Shown here: piece after piece, positions 17,154 to 24,146 of the stretch
Numbering within the stretch: position 1 is the stretch's first letter
Layout of the letters: every line of letters starts with the position of its first letter
NCBI GenBank assembly: GCA_964584255.1
Contig: CAZOZM010000004.1
Coordinates: forward strand, 62,001 to 126,000
Reading direction: 5' to 3'
DNA length: 64,000 nucleotides
Source of the DNA: UBA3775 sp964584255
GTDB taxonomy: Bacteria > Bacillota > Clostridia > Lachnospirales > Lachnospiraceae
The notes under the pieces: generated by a model
Database searches by the model: none
Seen by the model: the letters and a program-made list of their open reading frames with translations, nothing else
What the model was told of the DNA's origin: nothing
Made by a program: the position numbers and the translations under genes

Positions 17154-18251
17154 TTATTTCAATTCCCTTTTTACCATATCCAATGCGGAAATAATAACAT
17201 CATCCATGTCATAGTACCTATACTCACCGAGGCGTCCGCCAAAAATAACTTTATTCTGTTTTTCAGCCATTGCCCTGTACTTTTCGTATATAAGAAGATC
17301 AGTTTCTTTCCTTATCGGGTAATAAGGTTCTTCTCCTCTCTTCCATTCCTTCGGATACTCTCTTGAAATAACCGTACCTTTTCCCTGTCCGAATTCAAAA
17401 TGCTTATGTTCTATTATTCTTGTATAAGGAACATCCGCATCCGTGTAATTCACTACTGCATTTCCCTGGTAATTGTCACAATCAAGAACTTCCGTCTCAA
17501 AGCTGACTCTTCTGTAACTGAGCTCTCCCAGACTGTATCCGTAAAATTCATCAATTGCCCCTGTATATACCACTTTATCGCAGATTGAATCCAGCTCATC
17601 CCTGTTATTCAGATAATCACAGCCGGGCTTAACTTCCGTTCCTTCAAGAAGCTTCTCAATTATTGCCGTATATCCGCCGATTGGAATCCCCTGATATCTG
17701 TCATTAAAATAGTTATTGTCATATACGAAACGTAACGGAAGTCTTTTAATTACATCCGTCGGAAGTTCACTGCACTTTCTTCCCCATTGTTTTTCCGTAT
17801 AACCTTTAACCAGTTTTTCATAAACATCGGTTCCGACCATTGATATGGCCTTTTCTTCCAGATTTCGTGGTTCACTTATGCCCGCCCGTTCAACCTGTGT
17901 TTCAATTATCTTCTTCGCCTCCTGCGGAGTTTTTATGTTCCACATTTTTGAAAAAGTATTCATATTGAAAGGAAGATTATATATCTCATCCTTATAGACG
18001 GCAACCGGTGAATTAATGTAATGATTAAATTCTGCAAATTGATTGACATACTCCCATACGGATTTATCATGCGTATGAAAAATATGAGCTCCGTATACAT
18101 GAACATTTATACCCGAAATTTCTTTCGTATATACATTACCGCCTATGTGATTCCGTCTGTCGATGACAAGACATTTCTTTCCCGCTTTGTACATTTCGTG
18201 AGCAAAAACCGAACCGTACAGTCCTGCCCCGACAATCAAGTAATCGTACAT
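17154..18251 (-). CDS. glf: UDP-galactopyranose mutase
   Basis: Flavoenzyme that converts UDP-galactopyranose to UDP-galactofuranose for surface glycans. The 365-residue protein opens with the FAD-binding YDYLIVGAGLYGSVFAHE and shows RRNHIGGNVYTKEISG, the substrate-site YGAHIFHT, and KGYTEKQWGRKCSELP with the conserved Trp and Arg, matching Glf in full length. GGAGTAGGTA precedes the ATG, three bases after the HPr-like gene, so it is the last gene of the cdaA operon. With the sugar transferase and LCP ligase nearby it suggests a galactofuranose-containing polymer. Confidence 0.95.
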   Translation of the reverse strand: MYDYLIVGAGLYGSVFAHEMYKAGKKCLVIDRRNHIGGNVYTKEISGINVHVYGAHIFHTHDKSVWEYVNQFAEFNHYINSPVAVYKDEIYNLPFNMNTFSKMWNIKTPQEAKKIIETQVERAGISEPRNLEEKAISMVGTDVYEKLVKGYTEKQWGRKCSELPTDVIKRLPLRFVYDNNYFNDRYQGIPIGGYTAIIEKLLEGTEVKPGCDYLNNRDELDSICDKVVYTGAIDEFYGYSLGELSYRRVSFETEVLDCDNYQGNAVVNYTDADVPYTRIIEHKHFEFGQGKGTVISREYPKEWKRGEEPYYPIRKETDLLIYEKYRAMAEKQNKVIFGGRLGEYRYYDMDDVIISALDMVKRELK

Positions 18252-18254
18252 TAC

Positions 18255-18521
18255 CTACTCCATCCCAAACCTGTTATTTACGCTTTCCACCAGCTTTGCA
18301 AGACAGGCTTCTTCCTGATCTCCGCTGCAGACAAGCTCTATTTCTTCATTTTCCTTTACCTGTGCGCTTAAGATTCCGAGCACGCTCTTTGCATTTACCT
18401 CGTAATCCCTTACTTTAAGATACACACTGCATGGAAAACCCAGAGCAATACTGCTCATCATTCCTGCCGGCTTAATATGTAACCCGTTTACATTTCTGAT
18501 TATAACCCTTCTGCTTAACAA
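18255..18521 (-). CDS. HPr-like phosphocarrier with Lys at position 17
   Basis: An 88-residue protein with the HPr fold. The phosphoryl-accepting His15 stands in NGLHIKPAG and the regulatory Ser46 in NAKSVLGIL, both at the standard positions. Position 17, normally the catalytic arginine of GLHARPA, is lysine, so it may be a paralogue rather than the main sugar-PTS carrier. The start is TTG at 18521 with GGAGGAG upstream. It sits between cdaR and glf, away from ptsI, which favours a regulatory role linked to envelope genes over bulk sugar transport; this is inference. Confidence 0.85.
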   Translation of the reverse strand: MLSRRVIIRNVNGLHIKPAGMMSSIALGFPCSVYLKVRDYEVNAKSVLGILSAQVKENEEIELVCSGDQEEACLAKLVESVNNRFGME

Positions 18522-18540
18522 AAATACTCTCCTCCTTTTT

Positions 18541-19785
18541 TCAACCGTCCAGTTTTGCTACCGTAACCCTTATCAGGACCTTATCACCAAAAATAACCTG
18601 TTTCTCGGTATTAAGCCCCACTTCTACAGTATATGTACCCGGTTCGGCTATATTCTTCATATCGATGTAAAGTCCCAAATCTTTTATGGCAATTTCTTCA
18701 GTCTTGCCCTCAGCACCCCATATGCTGAAGTCAAATGTTGATTCCAGATTTGCAATTTTAAGATTTGAATTTAAATTACGTATATCCAGACTCTTTACCG
18801 CTGTCGTGATTTTTCTTGACTCATCAAGTCTCACAACTGAAATGGTTATCGATACAAACTCAACATCCGATACCAGATAACATCCTTCCGGAAGATACTC
18901 ACTCAGACTTATACTGTCGGTAATCGTTTCCTTAAGTCCCTCTTTACTGTATGGTATATTGATATCTGTTATGCTGTTGATAACCTCATTAGGTCCCGCG
19001 ATGGTAATTGTTGTAGGTGCATGAACAATTGATTCATATGCAAAACCGTATTCCGCCGTTACATTTGCATCAATATTTACGTTTATATTCTTTGTTCTGT
19101 AAAGGTTTACCTCTACGTCAACAATCTTGTTTGTCACCGAAAACTTTGACGGATCAACAACATTTCCAAGTTTGTCATATGCTTCAATGCTTGCCTCCGT
19201 TTCAAAAGACGTGGAACGGTCACTTATGTCAACCTTGGCAACGAACTTCTCAATTAAACCTATCTGTGTTTCCGATCCGTAAACCGACGCAATATTAGGT
19301 ATTACGTTTGCCTGTGCATAATATCCTTCTGCCGGTGTTCCCGTAAGTTCTACCTGCACCTGCTTGTTATCCGTTACCATTGCTTCAAGACTGAGTGTCA
19401 TAACCTCATCAGATTTTGAAACAATTTCAACATTTTTTGTGTAGTTGGAATTTGTGAATCCGACATGGATAGGACACGCTTCCGTTATACTTATTTCATG
19501 CAAATCAACATAAGCATAAACATCTGATGCGCTTATTCCCTGGATAATAGATCTCGGTCCTGATACCACAATGCTGATTACATCACCGCCGGTTACTTCA
19601 TATATCATGTCCTCACCGACTATGGCATCTTCATTTTCCTTATTTACCGTTATGTTTTTTATCGTAACCGAAACATTCGGGTCTGCCGAATTCATAATTG
19701 CACACCATCCTAAAACCGCCAGAACCAGCGACAGAAGTTTCAGCCAGAAATTTTCCAATACAAGTTTTTTTAATACTTCCTTCAT
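18541..19785 (-). CDS. cdaR: CdaR (YbbR-domain regulator of diadenylate cyclase)
   Basis: CdaR is the membrane-anchored partner that modulates the diadenylate cyclase CdaA from outside the membrane. The 414-residue protein has an N-terminal anchor (about 12-30) followed by an array of YbbR beta domains, recognisable by repeated stretches such as VELTGTPAEGYYAQANVIP and NVNIDANVTAEYGFAYESI and the ITIAGPNEVI-type turns. GGAGG precedes the ATG, 23 bases after the cdaA stop. The cdaA-cdaR pair is conserved across Firmicutes; glmM, often third, is replaced here by the HPr-like gene and glf. Confidence 0.92.
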   Translation of the reverse strand: MKEVLKKLVLENFWLKLLSLVLAVLGWCAIMNSADPNVSVTIKNITVNKENEDAIVGEDMIYEVTGGDVISIVVSGPRSIIQGISASDVYAYVDLHEISITEACPIHVGFTNSNYTKNVEIVSKSDEVMTLSLEAMVTDNKQVQVELTGTPAEGYYAQANVIPNIASVYGSETQIGLIEKFVAKVDISDRSTSFETEASIEAYDKLGNVVDPSKFSVTNKIVDVEVNLYRTKNINVNIDANVTAEYGFAYESIVHAPTTITIAGPNEVINSITDINIPYSKEGLKETITDSISLSEYLPEGCYLVSDVEFVSITISVVRLDESRKITTAVKSLDIRNLNSNLKIANLESTFDFSIWGAEGKTEEIAIKDLGLYIDMKNIAEPGTYTVEVGLNTEKQVIFGDKVLIRVTVAKLDG

Positions 19786-19808
19786 TTAAGCCTCCGGACG
19801 TTCCGTAC

Positions 19809-20309
19809 TTACTTTTTCTTTTTCTTTGAATCCCTATTTCCGGATATTTTCTTTACAAAGCCGTTTTTCTTAACCGCATCTCTCTTCTTTGCCGCATTAA
19901 GTGCTGCCCTGTCTATCTGCATATCGGACAGTTTACTCTTAAGATACATTTCATCAATTCCTCTTATAAGCTGTCCGTTCCTTGCCAGTGAAACCTTTCC
20001 CGTTTCCTCGGAAACAATAATTATAAGTCCGTCTACAACCTCACTTAATCCGACGCCTGCTCTGTGTCTTGTACCGAGTTCCTTACTGAGCTGCATGTTG
20101 TCAGAAACCGGAAGAATACATGTTGCAGCCGTTATCTTGTCATTCTTTATTATGACCGCTCCGTCATGAAGAGGTGTGTTATGTTCAAATATGTTGATAA
20201 GCAAAGCTGCCGTAACATCCGCATTGAGCATTATACCCGTACTCTCATACTCTCCGAGAGGCGACTCCCCTTCAATTACCATAAGGGCTCCGGTTTTGCA
20301 CTTTGCCAT
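19809..20309 (-). CDS. cdaA: CdaA diadenylate cyclase, C-terminal fragment created by a tandem duplication
   Basis: This 166-residue frame holds most of the DAC domain that makes cyclic di-AMP from two ATP: PLHDGAVII with the metal-binding Asp, and LGTRHRAGVGLSEV with the ATP-binding RHR. It ends in a lysine-rich tail. It has no ribosome site at its first Met and no membrane part, because a 280-bp direct duplication upstream puts it out of frame with the start of the gene. Deleting one copy rebuilds an uninterrupted 301-residue CdaA from 20994. As written the gene is broken; cyclic di-AMP synthesis is usually important for growth, so an assembly error or a reversible duplication should be suspected. 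Confidence 0.85.
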   Translation of the reverse strand: MAKCKTGALMVIEGESPLGEYESTGIMLNADVTAALLINIFEHNTPLHDGAVIIKNDKITAATCILPVSDNMQLSKELGTRHRAGVGLSEVVDGLIIIVSEETGKVSLARNGQLIRGIDEMYLKSKLSDMQIDRAALNAAKKRDAVKKNGFVKKISGNRDSKKKKK

Positions 20310-20693
20310 TTCAAACGTGGCACTTACAATTTCCTGTATGGTTTTATCGGAGAACTTTTTATTCGTATTCTTAAAATCAAAAGTAAAAAGCGAAATATTC
20401 TTTCGGCCAAGCTATCTTGTCATTCTTTATTATGACCGCTCCGTCATGAAGAGGTGTGTTATGTTCAAATATGTTGATAAGCAAAGCTGCCGTAACATCC
20501 GCATTGAGCATTATACCCGTACTCTCATACTCTCCGAGAGGCGACTCCCCTTCAATTACCATAAGGGCTCCGGTTTTGCACTTTGCCATTTCAAACGTGG
20601 CACTTACAATTTCCTGTATGGTTTTATCGGAGAACTTTTTATTCGTATTCTTAAAATCAAAAGTAAAAAGCGAAATATTCTTTCGGCCAAGCT
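20133..20693. repeat. Perfect 280-bp tandem duplication inside cdaA
   Basis: TATCTTGTCATTC at 20133 recurs at 20413 with a 280-base offset; identity holds to GGCCAAGCT at 20413 and 20693, with a one-base overlap at the junction. Because 280 is not a multiple of three, the cdaA frame is lost. Confidence 0.97.
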
Positions 20694-20994
20694 GTTCAAG
20701 ACCCCTTCTGAGCTCGGGCTGAAAGATAATCATCAAAGCAATAATTCCTACATTGATGGTATTTACGAATATCCATATGATTGCCTGAAACTGGAATATT
20801 CCGGCAATTACCCAGATAATGATCAAAACTATGAGTCCCTTAAGCAGAGACCATGCTTTTGTATCCCTTATCCATCCGATAACGTAATAAATCAGCAATG
20901 CAAAGATGATTATTTCAACTATGTCCGTAATCATCAGGTTATCCGGTGAAAGATAACTGAAGAAAGATGATAATGAATTTATGAGCTTACTCAT
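20377..20994 (-). CDS. cdaA: CdaA diadenylate cyclase, N-terminal fragment
   Basis: This 205-residue frame starts with GGAGG ahead of the ATG and carries the three N-terminal membrane helices of CdaA (about 20-90), then the first part of the DAC domain through the DGA motif (NTPLHDGAVIIKNDK). After that it runs into the duplication junction, adds eleven foreign residues and stops, so the RHR motif is missing and no active cyclase would result. The gene lies directly behind a 481-residue membrane protein and ahead of cdaR, the usual place of cdaA. Confidence 0.85.
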   Translation of the reverse strand: MSKLINSLSSFFSYLSPDNLMITDIVEIIIFALLIYYVIGWIRDTKAWSLLKGLIVLIIIWVIAGIFQFQAIIWIFVNTINVGIIALMIIFQPELRRGLEQLGRKNISLFTFDFKNTNKKFSDKTIQEIVSATFEMAKCKTGALMVIEGESPLGEYESTGIMLNADVTAALLINIFEHNTPLHDGAVIIKNDKIAWPKEYFAFYF

Positions 20995-21005
20995 ATTTTC
21001 CTCCG

Positions 21006-22451
21006 TTAGTTAGTATCATTACTTCGCTGTGTTCCTGTCTGTGGTCGCGCCTGTGTACCTGCCATACCGGTTCTCTGCGTTCCTGACTGTGGGCGTGCCT
21101 GTGTGCCTGCCCCACCGGTTCTCTGCGTTCCCGCCTGTGGGCGTGCCTGTGTGCCTGCCCCACCGGTTCTCTGCGTTCCTGACTGTGGGCGTGCCTGTGT
21201 GCCTGCCCCACCGGTTCTCTGTGCTTCTGCCTGCCTCCGGTTTATACTCTCAGAATTTCGACTTTCCATGCTTCTTCCGATATTGGAATTTTCCTGTGTT
21301 CTGACTGTTCTTCTCACATTCTGTCCCATCATTGTGCTGCGCTCCATCTCAGCATCAGAAGTCTTCTTTATTTTCAGAGCCTCTTCCTTTGATAAAGAAG
21401 CTGTATTTGAATCTCCACCGGCTGTTTTAAATCTCGGTGACGGACTTTTCGCGTAGTCATTCATAAGTCCGTCTTCATTATAGACATCATCATCCACGCC
21501 ATCTTTTTTGGCCGGACTTATTACATGCTTATAAGTTATTTTTTTACTTGCAGGCTTAATCTTTGGAACTGCCCTTACATAGTAATAGTAATCGTCGTCC
21601 TCAAACTGAACGTTTTCCACCGTTGCATAACTTAAGGGTCTGTAAATAAAGAGAATTGCATAGGATACTGCTCCCGATATTACGGAGAAAATAACAACCG
21701 ATAATATTGAAACATCCAGATCAAACTTGAAACCGAGAATTATATATCCGATAATGCATGTAAGTACACCCGTTGCAGCTGCTATCTCAAATGCATAATC
21801 CATTTTCATGTTTCTTATTATATAGACAACAATTATGACAAGTGCAAAAACAATCATCGTAACTATCATGGATTGGTTTTTCAGGACACTGTCAATTACC
21901 TGAATGTAAAGATCAAACGGACTGTCGGCTTCCTTAACCTGCTCAAGTGTTCCCGCATTGCGGTTAATGCCCTTAAGAAAATAGTATGCAAAAATTCCTA
22001 CACAAACCGGTATTATGGAAACCGGTGTTGACACCAGACCGAATGTAACAGGAAATGCATAATGCATCCTTATTCCCATTGCAAGCGGTACTCCTGCGAT
22101 CACTGCACCATACTTTGTGATATATCTGATAAAGAAGCAGTACATTATTGCGGCAATGAACAAGACCGTAGCCGCCATCAGCAGGGATACCGAATAAAGC
22201 TGTAAAACCACATACAGAACCATCATGATGATTCCCATAGAGAATGGCAGAAATGTACAGATAAATGAAAATGCCACCATTATAATCATTCCTGAGAATT
22301 TACCGTTATAATCTACCAGTCTGTGGCATCCGTAAAACGAAAGGAAGCAAAAAAGAAATTTTGCAATGTAATTTATGGGCATACCTGCCTTGTGATATAT
22401 TTCTGTTATTTTATTTCTAACTGCTAAAAGCTGCGTCATTAATGTTTCCAA
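21006..22451 (-). CDS. Polytopic membrane protein with Gln/Arg/Thr repeat tail, unknown
   Basis: Not recognised. The 481-residue protein has about nine to ten membrane segments (roughly 25-265), then a long hydrophilic cytoplasmic tail. The tail ends in four copies of a 16-residue unit RTGGAGTQARPQSGTQ with small changes. The likely start is TTG at 22451, behind GGAGGAAG in the end of the upstream gene; an ATG at 22439 is an alternative. It lies 11 bases ahead of cdaA and 3 bases after another membrane protein, so it belongs to the same operon and may take part in cyclic di-AMP or envelope functions, but nothing in the sequence says which. Confidence 0.75.
   Translation of the reverse strand: METLMTQLLAVRNKITEIYHKAGMPINYIAKFLFCFLSFYGCHRLVDYNGKFSGMIIMVAFSFICTFLPFSMGIIMMVLYVVLQLYSVSLLMAATVLFIAAIMYCFFIRYITKYGAVIAGVPLAMGIRMHYAFPVTFGLVSTPVSIIPVCVGIFAYYFLKGINRNAGTLEQVKEADSPFDLYIQVIDSVLKNQSMIVTMIVFALVIIVVYIIRNMKMDYAFEIAAATGVLTCIIGYIILGFKFDLDVSILSVVIFSVISGAVSYAILFIYRPLSYATVENVQFEDDDYYYYVRAVPKIKPASKKITYKHVISPAKKDGVDDDVYNEDGLMNDYAKSPSPRFKTAGGDSNTASLSKEEALKIKKTSDAEMERSTMMGQNVRRTVRTQENSNIGRSMESRNSESINRRQAEAQRTGGAGTQARPQSGTQRTGGAGTQARPQAGTQRTGGAGTQARPQSGTQRTGMAGTQARPQTGTQRSNDTN
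21027..21218. repeat. Four 48-bp coding tandem repeats
   Basis: Four units of 48 bp, imperfect, encode RTGxAGTQARPQxGTQ at the end of the 481-residue membrane protein. Whole-codon unit length and small differences suggest a variable-number repeat that can change without shifting frame. Confidence 0.93.
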
Positions 22452-22454
22452 GGA

Positions 22455-22871
22455 TTAGTCTTCCTCCAATTCCTTTATTTTTTCATCTTTTTCATTCATT
22501 CTGTTTATCCTGCCGAGATTGCGGTAGTAATCCGAAACACGTCCTCTTGAGTTCTTGTATTTCAGATTGTAAATAAAGAACGAAACGGCAACATATATAA
22601 TCATGAAAATGATGTAAAAGCCTATAATCTTGGTCAAAAGTGTTTTGTAATCAATTATAAAGGCTTTTTCTATAAACATGTTGAGGTTATAGATCAGATA
22701 CATGCCGCAAAAAATCAGATAACCCAATGTTGTAAAAACTATTGTCTTAACAACATTAAACCTGACATAATCAGGTCTGAAATACTTGGATATTTCTATA
22801 TCCTCACTGCCCTCGTGCTTCTCATAAATCGAACACTTGGCCATGAGTTTTGTCTTTTCTACATTTATCAT
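22455..22871 (-). CDS. Two-helix membrane protein, unknown, first gene of the cdaA operon
   Basis: Not recognised. The 138-residue protein has a charged N-terminal part (about 1-45), two membrane segments (about 50-72 and 88-112) and a basic, then acidic, C-terminal tail ending KIKELEED. The start at 22871 follows GGAG by four bases; the open frame reaches back to 22910 without a ribosome site. Its stop is three bases ahead of the next gene. Together with the 481-residue protein it precedes cdaA-cdaR, so a shared envelope function is possible. Confidence 0.7.
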   Translation of the reverse strand: MINVEKTKLMAKCSIYEKHEGSEDIEISKYFRPDYVRFNVVKTIVFTTLGYLIFCGMYLIYNLNMFIEKAFIIDYKTLLTKIIGFYIIFMIIYVAVSFFIYNLKYKNSRGRVSDYYRNLGRINRMNEKDEKIKELEED

Positions 22872-23312
22872 AAAGCTCCATTCCTGACCCCGTAATAAAA
22901 AAAGGGTCATCAGATACTCCGATGGGTATAATTCCCCATACTGATATTCATTTCATAATACCATATTTCAGTGTCATATACCAGCAGTTTTTTATCACTT
23001 TACTTTTTTTAACCTCACATTTTTTATTCCTTCCTGCTTCCACTTTCTCTCTATGCTTCCCATACCGGTTCCATTCAGAGTTTTCCCTTTTTTCACACAT
23101 TTTACCGTTTTATCAAAAAAAAGATATCAGACTCTGATATGTGAGGATTCCCCCACCCGAATATCCACGGCATCAAGTCATATTTTGCTCACATGATATC
23201 TTAACATTTTCGTCATTTCATACATCAAAAAACACGGCAGAGAACTAATCCCTGCCGTGTTTTCTTTATCCGCATGTCTGAGTTATGTGGAATTCTTTTT
23301 CCAATAGTCAAA
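22872..23312. other. Non-coding gap upstream of the cdaA operon
   Basis: No convincing gene was found in these 441 bases. They hold a terminator (23227-23263) and a perfect 8-base inverted repeat, ATATCAGA-C-TCTGATAT, at 23124-23140, which could be an operator for the cdaA operon. No clear minus-strand promoter pair with good spacing was found. Confidence 0.5.
23227..23263 (-). terminator. Terminator of the GlgX-like/TraX-like operon
   Basis: AAAACACGGCAG pairs with CTGCCGTGTTTT across an 11-base loop; on the minus strand it is followed by a T run, ending transcription from the TraX-like gene at 23313. Confidence 0.88.
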
Positions 23313-24146
23313 TTACTTTATGAGTGCCGCCACTCCTGCCGTTGCAAGCATTATTACCGGATATGCCGCATAAAACACCCATTTCATTCTGCTTCCGTAA
23401 TTTCCTTTTTTACCCGTATAATTGAATATTATGAGAACGGCGAGAACAACACCGCTCGAATATAACATGCTTACCTTAGTATAGAAGAACAGAGTTGCCA
23501 TTACCGACATAACGGCAATTCCCGGTTTGTTTCCTCTCAGGAAGAAGAAGAGGCATGCAAACAGCGGTATTATTATAGGATTTTCAAACGGAATAATAAC
23601 CACGAATACAAGGGCAACCATAATTACAAGTGTTGTCAGAAAAACAAAAGGAACAACCTTTCTGCCGTTGTATTTAACGTTAATCCTGTCAAGCAAAAGT
23701 ATCATGATAAATGTCATTGTAAGCGTCAGCAGACCATTTATCGACGAAAGTCCCGTTATTGAATACAGATCCTGGTAATATACAAATGCATTTTCACTTA
23801 CATACTTTCCGAGAGCATTCACGTTATCAATACTTATTCCTGCATCCGCTCCCATATATAAGCGGATTGCTGCTTCAACTCTACGAAGTCCCGCAGTCAT
23901 AAGTAACAGATAAGGTATTTCAGCCAAAATACCGAAGCCCAAAAGTCTTAGAAAATACCTTTTTTTACTCGAAGTGTGGATATACCCCTCAACCAAAAGG
24001 AAACATACAAGAGGTATACACATGTGACCTATACTTCTGAGTACTGTATAAAGCAGGTAGTATTTCTCACCGTCAACCAGACCTATGGCCAGACAGTCAC
24101 AGATCATTGAAATTATAATTGCTGTTTTTAAAATCAGATTTGTCAT
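23313..24146 (-). CDS. TraX-family membrane protein
   Basis: TraX proteins are multi-pass membrane proteins named after the F-plasmid pilin N-acetyltransferase; chromosomal homologues in Firmicutes have unknown substrates. The 277-residue protein has the family's start: LKTAIIISMICDCLAIGLVDGEKYYLLYTVLRSIGHMCIPLVCFLLVEGY, with the conserved His-Met-x-x-Pro and the GY(I/F)HT block, then about seven more membrane segments. Its ATG overlaps the stop of the GlgX-like gene by four bases (ATGA), so the two are translationally coupled. No conjugation genes are nearby. Confidence 0.85.
   Translation of the reverse strand: MTNLILKTAIIISMICDCLAIGLVDGEKYYLLYTVLRSIGHMCIPLVCFLLVEGYIHTSSKKRYFLRLLGFGILAEIPYLLLMTAGLRRVEAAIRLYMGADAGISIDNVNALGKYVSENAFVYYQDLYSITGLSSINGLLTLTMTFIMILLLDRINVKYNGRKVVPFVFLTTLVIMVALVFVVIIPFENPIIIPLFACLFFFLRGNKPGIAVMSVMATLFFYTKVSMLYSSGVVLAVLIIFNYTGKKGNYGSRMKWVFYAAYPVIMLATAGVAALIK

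Noticed and set aside
20987..21211. Apparent 74-residue His/Arg-rich protein in another frame of the repeat
   Set aside because: It is the out-of-frame reading of the 48-bp repeats and has no ribosome site.
21027..21218. CRISPR-like array
   Set aside because: The units have no unique spacers, are directly adjacent and keep a reading frame; they are protein-coding repeats.
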